DNA of 33,501 nt from Deltaproteobacteria bacterium (GTDB lineage: Bacteria; Desulfobacterota; Binatia; Bin18): contig VGTJ01000043.1 in the NCBI GenBank assembly GCA_016874775.1, positions 1-33,501 of the forward strand, read 5' to 3'. The translations under genes and the position numbers were made by a program. The notes beneath the pieces were generated by a model, which worked only from the letters and a program-made list of their open reading frames with translations, was not told the origin of the DNA and searched no databases. Every line of letters begins with the position of its first letter. Within the stretch, counting starts at the first letter, position 1. Shown here piece by piece: positions 1 through 7,613 of the stretch.

Positions 1-2
1 TG

Positions 3-113
3 CGCGGCATTACCCTGAACAAGACAGCCATGCGGACGGTCGAAGCGCGACTGGAGCGTCATCCCAAGTTGCCCAAGTGGGACATCTTCATCCGCCCCGC
101 TACTCCTGACTGA
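3..113 (+). CDS. 3' end of an unidentified gene, possibly an ISAzo13-type transposase (5' end outside the window)
   Basis: A frame open from the left edge ends at TGA 111-113 and encodes the last 36 residues of a protein, with a basic, coding-like composition. The ending, a Gly-Ile/Val-rich strand, then a Met-containing helix, then W-D-I-F-I-R-P shortly before the stop, recalls the C-termini of ISAzo13-type DDE transposases (W-N-Y-T-I-x-P). That comparison is from memory of the family and is weak. The frame is chosen because the other forward frames give low-complexity or interrupted peptides. The peroxiredoxin gene follows 46 bp downstream in the same orientation with its own Shine-Dalgarno site, so the two need not be linked. 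Confidence 0.4.
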   Translation, partial: RGITLNKTAMRTVEARLERHPKLPKWDIFIRPATPD

Positions 114-159
114 TATAGGGGGATTTTCTTTTCCAGAATTCGCCTAAGAGGAGGCTTGC

Positions 160-714
160 ATGACCCTGCGTCAATGGTTTTCTGAATATATGCTATCAGT
201 GAGTGTCTCTTTGCTGTTGTCTTTAATCCTGACATGGAGTGACGCAACAGCCGACACGCCAGCCGTCGGTTCGCCGGCACCCGATTTCAGCCTCACCACC
301 AACGAAGGCAAGCCCGCCAGCCTCAAAGATTATCGCGGCAAGTGGGTTGTGCTCTACTTCTATCCGAAAGACTTCACCAGCGGCTGCACCCTTGAAGCGC
401 GCAACTTCCAACAGGATTTGGCAAAGTACGAAAAGATGAATGCGGTGATCCTAGGTGTCAGTGTGGATACCGCGGAATCACACAAAGAGTTCTGCGCGAA
501 AGAAGAGCTGAGTTTTAAGCTGTTGGCAGACACCGATGTCGCCGTGTCAACGAAATACGGCTCGGTGATGGAGTACAACGGCGCAAAGTTATCGGCACGC
601 AATACGTTTGTCATCGACCCCGAAGGAAAGATTGCGAAGGTATTCACCAGCGTGAAACCTGCGGGGCATAGTGAAGAGGTGCTGGGGTTTTTGACAAGTA
701 CCAGTAAGCACTAG
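160..714 (+). CDS. bcp: Extracytoplasmic peroxiredoxin of the BCP/PrxQ type
   Basis: Thiol peroxidase reducing hydrogen peroxide and organic hydroperoxides. The 184-residue product starts with a Sec signal peptide (hydrophobic stretch about residues 11-25, likely cleavage after A-T-A near residue 31), so it should act in the periplasm; most BCP proteins are cytoplasmic. The thioredoxin-fold domain covers about residues 35-180. The peroxidatic cysteine is Cys76 in the D-F-T-S-G-C-T motif. The residue five positions on, Cys in E. coli BCP, is Asn/Phe here (E-A-R-N-F), so a BCP-type resolving cysteine is absent. The only other cysteine is Cys112, which may resolve or make the enzyme 1-Cys. The ATG is preceded by AGGAGG (about 149-154). 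The gene stands alone; the downstream neighbours are on the opposite strand. Confidence 0.9.
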   Translation: MTLRQWFSEYMLSVSVSLLLSLILTWSDATADTPAVGSPAPDFSLTTNEGKPASLKDYRGKWVVLYFYPKDFTSGCTLEARNFQQDLAKYEKMNAVILGVSVDTAESHKEFCAKEELSFKLLADTDVAVSTKYGSVMEYNGAKLSARNTFVIDPEGKIAKVFTSVKPAGHSEEVLGFLTSTSKH

Positions 715-810
715 AAGATTGTAGCAACGTCGCAACGAACGCTTTACCCCGTTCCGGTCTTTCCCCCGAGGACTGAGGGAAGGTCCCTTCAGCAGGGACA
801 TCACCTCTTG

Positions 811-1947
811 TTATGACGTTGTCGCGTTTGCCAATTGCTTCTCGTACACCCGATACGTCTTGTACAGTCGCGCTCCCATGCGTTGGAGAGCGCGGCGCAT
901 ATCCCAGTTGTCCTCTAAGATCCACGAACACTCAACTACCGGATAGCCGTTTCTTGGCGCTTCTTGCCATAAGCGTAAGTACAACATCGCGTCGATCCCG
1001 CGTCGGCGAAATCCAGGTTTCAAGCCTAGTATCAACACCCGCGCACGAGAGATTTTGCGCCGGTACCAGAGAAACTTCACAATCCCAAAGGGCAAGAGTC
1101 GCCCATTCATGTGGCGCAGCACTTGATTGTAGTCTGGCAAGGCAAGGGCAAAGCCGATTGCTTCGCCATTCGCTTCTGCAAGTAAACAGAGATTCGGATT
1201 CGCCACCCACCACATCTGATCAGCAAAGGTATCGAACTCTGCCGGTGTCATGGGTACGAACCCCCAATTCCGCTCCCAGGCACTCTGGTAAATAACCGTC
1301 AGTTTTTCGACCTCTTGTTTGAATTGTTTGAGATTGAATGGGCGAATGACAATTTTCTGGTGGCGGAGCAATCTCTCGACCCCATGCACCAGTCGCGGCG
1401 GCGGTGTCGTGTCATCTAAGAGGTACGCCAACAGATCTTTCGCTTTGTGGTACTGCGCTGCCTCAAGCAACGGAGCGTAGTAGGGCGGATTATACGGCAT
1501 CATCACTGTTGGTGCAGAGTGAAAGCCGTCGACCAACAACGCACATTCTTCATTGGTCGAAAAGTTCATGGGGCCACAGATGTGCTGCATTCCACGAGCA
1601 GCAACCCATTGCTCTGCAGTCGTCAACAACGCCGAAGCAACCTCGACATCGTCAACACTCTCAAAGAAGCCGAAAAACCCGGTCTTCTCCTCATGAAACT
1701 GGACATATTGATGATTGATGACCGCCGCAATACGGCCAACGACTTCCTCACCACGCCAGGCAAGAAAGTATTCGACCTCAGCATGCTGGTGAAAGGGGTG
1801 TTTGCGACGATTGAGTAGTTGTTTCTGATCGAAGAGGAGCGGTGGCACCCAGAAGGGATCGTTGCGGTAAATCTGCCAGGGAAGTTTGAGGAAGTGCTGC
1901 AAATCGCGGCGGTCATGAACTGGGACAATACGCACTGCCGTCGGCAT
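811..1947 (-). CDS. bcerS: GNAT-fold N-acyltransferase, candidate bacterial ceramide synthase (bCerS)
   Basis: A 378-residue protein of the long GNAT-like family found next to bacterial serine palmitoyltransferase genes. In Caulobacter the gene of this type (bcerS) is required to N-acylate the sphingoid product. Visible landmarks are an N-terminal W-Q-I-Y-x-x-D-P-x-W-V-P-P segment (residues 24-36), the signature G-P-M-N-F-S-T-N-E-E-C with L-L-V-D-G-F (125-142), M-M-P-Y-N-P-P-Y-Y (149-157), and a C-terminal GNAT acyl-CoA-binding motif G-F-R-R-R-G near residue 315. No signal peptide is visible. The ATG at 1947 has GAGGA upstream. The gene is last in the cerR-spt-bcerS minus-strand run, 41 bp after spt. 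Family assignment is firm; ceramide synthase activity is inferred from family and neighbours. Confidence 0.83.
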   Translation of the reverse strand: MPTAVRIVPVHDRRDLQHFLKLPWQIYRNDPFWVPPLLFDQKQLLNRRKHPFHQHAEVEYFLAWRGEEVVGRIAAVINHQYVQFHEEKTGFFGFFESVDDVEVASALLTTAEQWVAARGMQHICGPMNFSTNEECALLVDGFHSAPTVMMPYNPPYYAPLLEAAQYHKAKDLLAYLLDDTTPPPRLVHGVERLLRHQKIVIRPFNLKQFKQEVEKLTVIYQSAWERNWGFVPMTPAEFDTFADQMWWVANPNLCLLAEANGEAIGFALALPDYNQVLRHMNGRLLPFGIVKFLWYRRKISRARVLILGLKPGFRRRGIDAMLYLRLWQEAPRNGYPVVECSWILEDNWDMRRALQRMGARLYKTYRVYEKQLANATTS

Positions 1948-1988
1948 GTTTTGTCCTCGCGCGACCGCCTTGGGGTTTACCCGTTGCG

Positions 1989-3170
1989 CTATACTGCCGC
2001 GCGTTGGCGAACACGCTGGGCAAAGGCATCTAACACGTAATCAATCTGCTCGTCTGTATGGGTAGCCATCATCGAAATACGCAGCCGACACGAATGTTCA
2101 GGCACGGCTGGCGGAATCACCGGGTTGGTAAAAATCCCTGAATCAAACATTTGCTTCCACAACACGATCATCTCGGCAAGATCGCCAATCAGGACGGGGA
2201 TCACTGGGGTCTCGCTTTCGCCAATATCGTAGCCAAGGCTCTTGAGTCCTTCTTGCATACGACGAGTATTCCGCCATAACGCCTCGCGTCGTTCCGGCTC
2301 TTCTTCAATCACGTCGAGTGCGGCCAAGACGGTCGCGACCGAGGCTGGCGGCATACTGGCACTGTAAATGAGTGAACGGGCGTGATGTTTCAGGTAATGG
2401 ATCACCGGCTCTGCACCAGCAACAACCCCACCAATCGAGGCAAGTGACTTGGAGAACGTTGCCACAATCAGTGACACCTTATCTTCTAAGCCAAAGTGCT
2501 GCGCCGTGCCGCCACCAAGTTCTCCGAGCACGCCAATCGCATGGGCATCATCAACAAGAATGTCGGCGTTATAACACTCTGCCAACGTCACCATGTCTGG
2601 CAGGTTCACGATGTCACCGTCCATGGAAAACACACCGTCAGTGACAATCAACTTGCCGGCATTCGCCGGAGCCTGGGCCAACTGCTGCGCTAGCGCACGC
2701 ATATCATTGTGATGGTAGCGACAGACGGTACCATAGGCGAGGCGCGCACTATCAACGAGGCTCGCGTGGTTGAGTTTATCGAGAAAGATGTAGTCTCCCT
2801 TATGCGATAACGCAGAGACCACGCCGAGGTTGGTTTGGTAGCCAGTACTAAACACCAGGGCGGCTTCTTTCCCCAAGAAACGCGCCAACCGGTCTTCGAG
2901 TTGTTCGTGCAGGTCTAATGTGCCATTGAGGAAGCGACTTCCAGTACAGCCAGTGCCATATTTCTTGAGGGCAGCTTCAGCAGCAGCAATGACCTTCGGA
3001 TGGTGAGTCAAACCCAGATAATTATTTGAACCCATCATGATTTTGGGTTCGTTACGAACAAGCACCTCAGCACCATCTGACGATTCGATAGGAATAAAGA
3101 ACGGATAAAATCCAGCGGCTTGCGCCTCTCGGGCCCGAGTAAAGCGCACGCACTTATCGAGAAGATTCAT
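1989..3170 (-). CDS. spt: Serine palmitoyltransferase (PLP-dependent alpha-oxoamine synthase)
   Basis: Condenses L-serine with a long-chain acyl thioester to 3-ketosphinganine, the first committed sphingolipid step. The 393-residue product is a complete class II alpha-oxoamine synthase. Lys241 in T-F-S-K-S-L-A-S-I-G-G is the Schiff-base lysine, Asp207 and His210 lie in D-D-A-H-A-I-G, and His135 (L-N-H-A-S) stacks on PLP. The spacings His135-Lys241 (106) and Asp207-Lys241 (34) match those I recall for Sphingomonas SPT (His159, Asp231, His234, Lys265). The S-K-S-L-A-S-I-G-G form is that of SPT rather than KBL or BioF. The product is soluble. An ATG eight codons upstream (3194) is possible; 3170 is preferred because homologues begin near this point. 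No acyl carrier protein gene is adjacent, unlike in Caulobacter. Confidence 0.88.
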   Translation of the reverse strand: MNLLDKCVRFTRAREAQAAGFYPFFIPIESSDGAEVLVRNEPKIMMGSNNYLGLTHHPKVIAAAEAALKKYGTGCTGSRFLNGTLDLHEQLEDRLARFLGKEAALVFSTGYQTNLGVVSALSHKGDYIFLDKLNHASLVDSARLAYGTVCRYHHNDMRALAQQLAQAPANAGKLIVTDGVFSMDGDIVNLPDMVTLAECYNADILVDDAHAIGVLGELGGGTAQHFGLEDKVSLIVATFSKSLASIGGVVAGAEPVIHYLKHHARSLIYSASMPPASVATVLAALDVIEEEPERREALWRNTRRMQEGLKSLGYDIGESETPVIPVLIGDLAEMIVLWKQMFDSGIFTNPVIPPAVPEHSCRLRISMMATHTDEQIDYVLDAFAQRVRQRAAV

Positions 3171-3268
3171 TCCTTGCCCCCTCTCCGTAAACATCCACAG
3201 CTGTCCATTGGAACAACAGAGCAGCCTCCTGCAATTTCCTCATGCAGGCATCCCCCACACACCATTCC

Positions 3269-4351
3269 CTACAACCAGCCATGCTCGCGGTACCAACTCG
3301 CGGTTCCCACCAACCCCTGGGGCAGTGGAATACGGACTTCAAAGCCGAGGTCTCTTTTTACGGCTTCGGTTTCACATAACCAGCCAGGAGCAAGCAACTC
3401 TTCAGCCTTCTCCCGGTTAAAAATCGTCGCTCGGCCAATCATGGCAGCGCCGAGTTCACTTACTGCTGCCGCAGCTCGTATGCCCCATTGAGGAACGCGG
3501 ACAGCTCGCACCTGCCGACCAACCGCTTTCGCCAGCCAATCGGTAATTTGTCCCCATGCGTACGGTTGCGGCTCAGCTACGTGATACACCCCACTCGCTT
3601 GCCCTGCCGTTACCGCACACAGTAAAGCATTTATCAGATCATGTACATGGATGAACTGAATCCACCGGACGGGACCGGTTGGGACCGGAAGAATTCCACG
3701 GGTCGCCATTTGAAAACAACGAAAAAGATCACGATCTCCAGGTCCGTACACTGCCGGTGGTCGTAAGATCAGCACTTCCATCTCATCTGCAATCGTCAGA
3801 CATACCGCCTCTCCCGCCAGCTTACTGCGTCCATATGACGTGATCGGTCGTGGCACATCGTGCACGTCAACCGGCACCCCATCCAGAGATGGCCCTGCCG
3901 CCGCTAGTGAACTGACATAGATCAGTCGTCGTGGTCGTGGTTGCGCGCTACGCAACACCTCTACGAGATGCTGCGTCCCTTCCGCGTTTACTTGAAAGTA
4001 TTCTTTTTCTGACCGCGCCCGCGTCACTGCCGCAAGGTGAATAACCGTGTCTACACCGCTCACGGCACGCTCAAGGGCAGCGGGATCGTCGAGCCCACCA
4101 ATAATGCACTCAACACCACGTGCGCTCAGCGACGTGATGTTGCTGGTAGCTCGTACAAGAACGCGAGGTATACAGCCTTGCTCCGCCAATGCTGCAACCA
4201 GGTGAGAACCGATGAAACCGGTACCCCCCGTCACCAGCACACGACGGTCCTCCTGTACTACAGGACGAGAAAGCGGTTCTGAAGTGTCCACAGAAGTGTG
4301 TAGTAATATCCCTGCAACAATACTGAAGCCGGTAGATAACAGACTTCCCAT
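3269..4351 (-). CDS. cerR: NAD(P)-dependent epimerase/reductase of the extended SDR family, candidate CerR
   Basis: A 360-residue extended short-chain dehydrogenase. The nucleotide-binding Rossmann motif T-G-G-T-G-F-I-G-S-H is at residues 41-50, the catalytic Ser at 147/148 (Y-V-S-S-L), and Tyr173/Lys177 form Y-G-R-S-K. In bacterial ceramide operons the epimerase-like protein CerR reduces the 3-keto group. Here it lies 98 bp upstream of spt on the same strand, which makes that role the best guess; a sugar epimerase or sterol dehydrogenase-like role cannot be excluded. About 36 residues precede the Rossmann fold and include a hydrophobic segment (about residues 4-17), perhaps a membrane anchor. 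The ATG at 4351 has a weak Shine-Dalgarno site and no obvious internal start, so the N-terminus is uncertain. Confidence 0.8.
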   Translation of the reverse strand: MGSLLSTGFSIVAGILLHTSVDTSEPLSRPVVQEDRRVLVTGGTGFIGSHLVAALAEQGCIPRVLVRATSNITSLSARGVECIIGGLDDPAALERAVSGVDTVIHLAAVTRARSEKEYFQVNAEGTQHLVEVLRSAQPRPRRLIYVSSLAAAGPSLDGVPVDVHDVPRPITSYGRSKLAGEAVCLTIADEMEVLILRPPAVYGPGDRDLFRCFQMATRGILPVPTGPVRWIQFIHVHDLINALLCAVTAGQASGVYHVAEPQPYAWGQITDWLAKAVGRQVRAVRVPQWGIRAAAAVSELGAAMIGRATIFNREKAEELLAPGWLCETEAVKRDLGFEVRIPLPQGLVGTASWYREHGWL

Positions 4352-4425
4352 GTTTTACAAGGGGCATAAGGCCTCTCGGTGAAAATTCTGCTGAAACATG
4401 GGGCAATTTGCCTCGCGTTTGGCAG

Positions 4426-4454
4426 TTGAGGACTTGCTCTTGAGTTTGTCTTAT
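4426..4454 (+). promoter_or_regulatory. Candidate sigma70-type promoter for the desaturase gene
   Basis: TTGAGG (4426-4431) and TCTTAT (4449-4454) are separated by 17 bp in the 124-bp divergent space between the cerR-like gene and the desaturase gene. Each hexamer matches the consensus at four of six positions. An AGGTGAGAG Shine-Dalgarno-like stretch follows just before ATG 4476. Prediction by eye only. Confidence 0.35.
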
Positions 4455-4475
4455 TTTTCCCGTTAGGTGAGAGCA

Positions 4476-5645
4476 ATGGAGCAACATTCACAGACCCAGA
4501 ACGACGCAGATAAAGAAACACGTCTGCTGACCGACCTCCGTCGTCAATTCGTGACTGCGTTTTTCCCAATTTCGTGGCTGTACTGGTGTGATCTGCTTCT
4601 GTCGACCTTCATCGGCTGGGGAGCTTTCGTTGTCGCCATGAACGCTCCGTTTCTTTCCTTCCTTTATATCGCGGCCACAACAACTGCCATTATCGCTCTT
4701 CTCCGAGCAACTATCTTTATTCATGAACTCGCACACCTGAAACGTGGTTCAATACCAGGATTCGAACTCGCCTGGAATCTGTTGGTCGGAGTTCCGTTTT
4801 TGCTACCGAGTGTGATGTATGACTCCCACGGCGATCATCATCGCCAGGCAACGTTTGCAACCGCACACGACCCTGAATACGCTCCGATTGCACAGTGGAG
4901 CCAGTTCCATATTTTCCGGTTTGTTGCCGGTATGATTTTCGTTCCGGCACTGCTCGCACTGCGTTGGGGAGTCTTCGGGGGACCGTCCCTCTTATTGCCA
5001 CCACTTCGTCGTTTCCTGCTCACCCGAGCCTCATCGTTGGTCATCAACCCACACTATATGCGCCCACTTCCTCAGAGAGATGACCATCTTCGCTGCTATA
5101 CCCTAGAACTCGCGACGACCCTCGCGTTCTGGAGTGCACTCTTTGCTTTTCTGTACGGCGCATTACCCCTGAGCTGGCTATGCCACTGGTATATCATCGG
5201 CGCGGGAGTTGCCATCGTTAACCAAGTGCGCACGTTGGCAGCACATCGGTATCAGAACGACGGTCGACAACTCACGACCGTAGAACAACTGCTAGACTCG
5301 ATCAATCTGACCGGACTACCGTGGCTCACTGCTCTTGCCGCACCAGTTGGCCTCCGCTATCACGCCCTCCACCACTTCTTACCAACACTGCCGTATCACA
5401 GCCTTGGCGCAGTCCATCGTCAGCTTGTAGCCCAACTTTCCCCGGGGTCTCCCTATCGCCAAACCGAAGAACGGGGGATTTTTGCGGCTGTGCAGAAATT
5501 GCTGCAGCATCCTCTCTCACGAACTGACGTCACACCGTCTTTGGATCACAAGAAATCACACTCCCACATGTGTCACCCTGAGTGTAACGAAGGGTCGCTC
5601 AGAGAGATTCTTCGCTCCGCTCGCAATGACAATGGTAAGCGATAA
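4476..5645 (+). CDS. Membrane fatty acid desaturase/hydroxylase superfamily protein with a repeat-encoded C-terminal tail
   Basis: A 389-residue integral membrane protein with the histidine boxes of the di-iron desaturase/hydroxylase family: H83-E-L-A-H87, H118-G-D-H-H122 and H296-A-L-H-H300, plus an A-A-H-R-Y motif near 257. Hydrophobic segments lie around residues 32-56, 62-82, 100-115, 145-165 and 213-250. Divergent from the ceramide genes, it may desaturate or hydroxylate the sphingoid base or its acyl chain, but the substrate cannot be read from sequence. The start is ATG 4476; a GTG at 4467 is in frame but overlaps the Shine-Dalgarno region. Residues from 366 on are encoded by a 61-bp interspersed repeat (5571-5631), giving a C-H-P-E-C-N-E-G-S tail that is not part of the family, so the original C-terminus has been replaced or extended. 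Confidence 0.85.
   Translation: MEQHSQTQNDADKETRLLTDLRRQFVTAFFPISWLYWCDLLLSTFIGWGAFVVAMNAPFLSFLYIAATTTAIIALLRATIFIHELAHLKRGSIPGFELAWNLLVGVPFLLPSVMYDSHGDHHRQATFATAHDPEYAPIAQWSQFHIFRFVAGMIFVPALLALRWGVFGGPSLLLPPLRRFLLTRASSLVINPHYMRPLPQRDDHLRCYTLELATTLAFWSALFAFLYGALPLSWLCHWYIIGAGVAIVNQVRTLAAHRYQNDGRQLTTVEQLLDSINLTGLPWLTALAAPVGLRYHALHHFLPTLPYHSLGAVHRQLVAQLSPGSPYRQTEERGIFAAVQKLLQHPLSRTDVTPSLDHKKSHSHMCHPECNEGSLREILRSARNDNGKR
5571..5631 (+). repeat. 61-bp interspersed repeat, copy 1 (TGTCA...TGACA ends)
   Basis: Begins TGTCACCCTGAG and ends AATGACA; the five terminal bases form an inverted repeat. The same 61-bp element with matching ends and shared central blocks (CGAAGGGTC, AGAGATTCTTCGC) occurs at 20613-20673. 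Here it lies inside the 3' end of the desaturase gene and supplies its last codons. Confidence 0.85.
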
Positions 5646-5670
5646 CGACAAAACACTCGCAAGCTCTTCT

Positions 5671-6645
5671 CTACCGCAGATCCCCCCGCAGCAGAAGCTT
5701 GATCAACACCGGCACGCCGAAGATAAAGGGATGTTTGCGCTGTCGGTCGGTGGCCTCAAGATTTTCACCGCGGTGGCGACCAATTTTCCACAGAACGTAG
5801 GGAAACCAGTCACCAAATGTGAAGGCCGACTTGGCCAGCCGTAAGAAATATATGCCCTTCGCGAAAGGCCGTCGCCAGTGCCAACTGAGGCGCGTGTACC
5901 ACAATTGCAACTTGGGAATCGTCACATACCCATGCGCAGCATCCGTCCGCACCCACAACCACCCATGACGGGCAAGGTCGTGGAATGCCGCATCGGCGAC
6001 ACGGTGATAGCGTTGCGGCATGGTTTCATAGAGGGCACGAATCGTCCCCGGTAGTTCTGGGCGTAACTCCATGCGATAGCTTTCGCGAAACCCTAGTTGC
6101 CATAACTCTTCCAACGCCATCGGCTCAGTTTCTTCAGAGGCTAGCAATAACGGTGCAATGCGCGCCACCATCGTCATGATCGACTGTCCCACTGCTTCAA
6201 TCACGACATGCTGCGCAGCCTCATCACGGACATACACCAGGCGCGCGGGTTGGCAGAACCGTCCCCACACGATTGAGTGCAGACACTGCGAGGAGGCAGC
6301 ATGGGCAAAGTCACGGTATGAGATCACCGCATACTTCGCTCGTAGTGTGACATCGCCGCGGGATCGTTCCATATAAAAGACATTGGGAGGAAGAAGCGTA
6401 TTCGACGATCGCAGAAACGGTGACGACCGATAGGCAGCATCGTACGAATCGACAAGGACATAAAAGTCGGCGACCTCGTTCTCTAACGCCCGTTTACGTA
6501 AACACGAGCCATAAAAGAGAATCGCTACCACTGTCGTGCCAAAGCGTTGGCGGATCGCATCAATAAAGACATCGACTTCCGCCGGTGCCGCCTGCAGCAA
6601 TTCTTCAGTCACCATTTGTTTGAGAGACACAGGGACAATATCCAT
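5671..6645 (-). CDS. Nucleotidyltransferase-fold (pol beta-like) protein of unknown substrate
   Basis: A 324-residue protein with the start of a polymerase-beta-type nucleotidyltransferase motif: F-Y-G-S at residues 44-47, then A-D-F-Y-V-L-V-D (59-66). The usual D-x-D/E pair reads D60-F-Y62, so the second acidic position is Tyr and catalysis may be lost or altered. The remainder is helical and basic, with aromatic-rich W-Y-T-R-L-S-W-H-W around residue 265. There is no signal peptide or clear membrane segment. It begins 5 bp after the stop of the lipid-kinase gene and is last in a minus-strand run starting at the CDP-alcohol phosphotransferase, so a role in head-group chemistry is likely. ATG 6645 has no clear Shine-Dalgarno site, consistent with translational coupling. 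I do not recognise a characterised homologue. Confidence 0.7.
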   Translation of the reverse strand: MDIVPVSLKQMVTEELLQAAPAEVDVFIDAIRQRFGTTVVAILFYGSCLRKRALENEVADFYVLVDSYDAAYRSSPFLRSSNTLLPPNVFYMERSRGDVTLRAKYAVISYRDFAHAASSQCLHSIVWGRFCQPARLVYVRDEAAQHVVIEAVGQSIMTMVARIAPLLLASEETEPMALEELWQLGFRESYRMELRPELPGTIRALYETMPQRYHRVADAAFHDLARHGWLWVRTDAAHGYVTIPKLQLWYTRLSWHWRRPFAKGIYFLRLAKSAFTFGDWFPYVLWKIGRHRGENLEATDRQRKHPFIFGVPVLIKLLLRGDLR

Positions 6646-6650
6646 AGTTA

Positions 6651-7610
6651 TTATGCTCGTACAAAATTTATCTGCTGTGCTGCTGAGAGTCGAACGATCC
6701 GGCCAGGCCGTGGCGCGAACATCTCCCCATCCAAAACTAAGCCACAATCAACTCGCAGTTCGATGTGGTTAACATTGTGGCTCGTATAGCCGACCTCTGG
6801 GGTAATCCAGGCAGGTGGGCGACCATATAAAATCCGTGGCAACACCAACGGTGGCCGCACCGCTCCAGCCGCGACAGCAAGAAAGCGTATGGGGGCGTTC
6901 TCACGTCCCCAGAACGGACAGAGCCGCAAGAAGAACTTGTCTAGCGTCGTCACCAACATCAAGATAAATTCTTTCGTCGGTAGCGGTTTCCCTTCCAGTA
7001 CGATTTCCATCCGATCAGGCTGCAAAATACCGTCCAACGTGCCAAATGCCGCCCGCAGCACCAACCCGCCAGCAACGATCCCTGAACCCAAGACGCCTTG
7101 CGCTCGCCCTTCGGGAAACATGCGGTGGGTCAGTTCAATCGCACGCGGCAACAGACCGACACTGAACGACATGCCATAGTGCGTGACTCCATCTGGCTCA
7201 AGGTCCATACGCAGTACGGCGCGCTCAATCATTCTGCCATTGAGAGACCCAGGACTGCGAGTGCTGTCACGCAGCGTGGCGAGTGCAGCGACAGGGTTCC
7301 GCTGGCTGCCGATGTCCAGCGCAATCATATTTGTCCGTCCACCACGCAGTGGCACGATCGCTGGCATCTTGGCAAACAACTTGTTCCCTACAATTTCCGT
7401 CAGCACTCGCTGGAGCGTTCCATCACCACCGTTCACCGCTAAAATATCAATGTCTTGGTTTGCCAGTGTCAGGAGTGCGTCTTGGACATGTTCACCAGAG
7501 TTCGTCTCAACATGGGGGATCTCTGGACAACGAGCGAGAAACGCCAACATACGGGCAACGCGGCGCTGGCTGCGACCCGCGCGCAGGTTGTTCAATATGC
7601 CAATGCGCAC
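6651..7610 (-). CDS. LCB5/diacylglycerol-kinase-like lipid kinase (candidate ceramide or sphingoid-base kinase)
   Basis: A 319-residue protein of the DAGK catalytic superfamily. The G-G-D-G-T-L loop at residues 61-66 binds the nucleotide, a second glycine-rich loop (L-R-G-G-R-T-N-M near 108) replaces the usual P-x-G-T-x-N, and a late L-D-G-E (near 297) fits the C-terminal acidic motif. Substrates in the family are diacylglycerol, sphingosine or ceramide; Caulobacter ceramide kinase CpgB belongs here. Location next to spt, bcerS and cerR makes a sphingoid base or ceramide the likely acceptor, though diacylglycerol cannot be excluded. GTG 7610 is used because the upstream gene stops at 7614, leaving a 3-bp gap. 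This is part of a tightly packed four-gene run (9994 down to 5671). Confidence 0.82.
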   Translation of the reverse strand: MRIGILNNLRAGRSQRRVARMLAFLARCPEIPHVETNSGEHVQDALLTLANQDIDILAVNGGDGTLQRVLTEIVGNKLFAKMPAIVPLRGGRTNMIALDIGSQRNPVAALATLRDSTRSPGSLNGRMIERAVLRMDLEPDGVTHYGMSFSVGLLPRAIELTHRMFPEGRAQGVLGSGIVAGGLVLRAAFGTLDGILQPDRMEIVLEGKPLPTKEFILMLVTTLDKFFLRLCPFWGRENAPIRFLAVAAGAVRPPLVLPRILYGRPPAWITPEVGYTSHNVNHIELRVDCGLVLDGEMFAPRPGRIVRLSAAQQINFVRA

Positions 7611-7613
7611 GCG

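Noticed and set aside
1989-3170. 2-amino-3-ketobutyrate CoA ligase or BioF instead of SPT
   Set aside because: The lysine motif S-K-S-L-A-S-I-G-G and the neighbouring ceramide genes favour SPT; KBL would normally sit beside threonine dehydrogenase.
4110-4487. Minus-strand 125-codon frame upstream of and overlapping the cerR-like gene
   Set aside because: Wrong-frame composition, no family features, and it overlaps both the cerR-like and desaturase starts.
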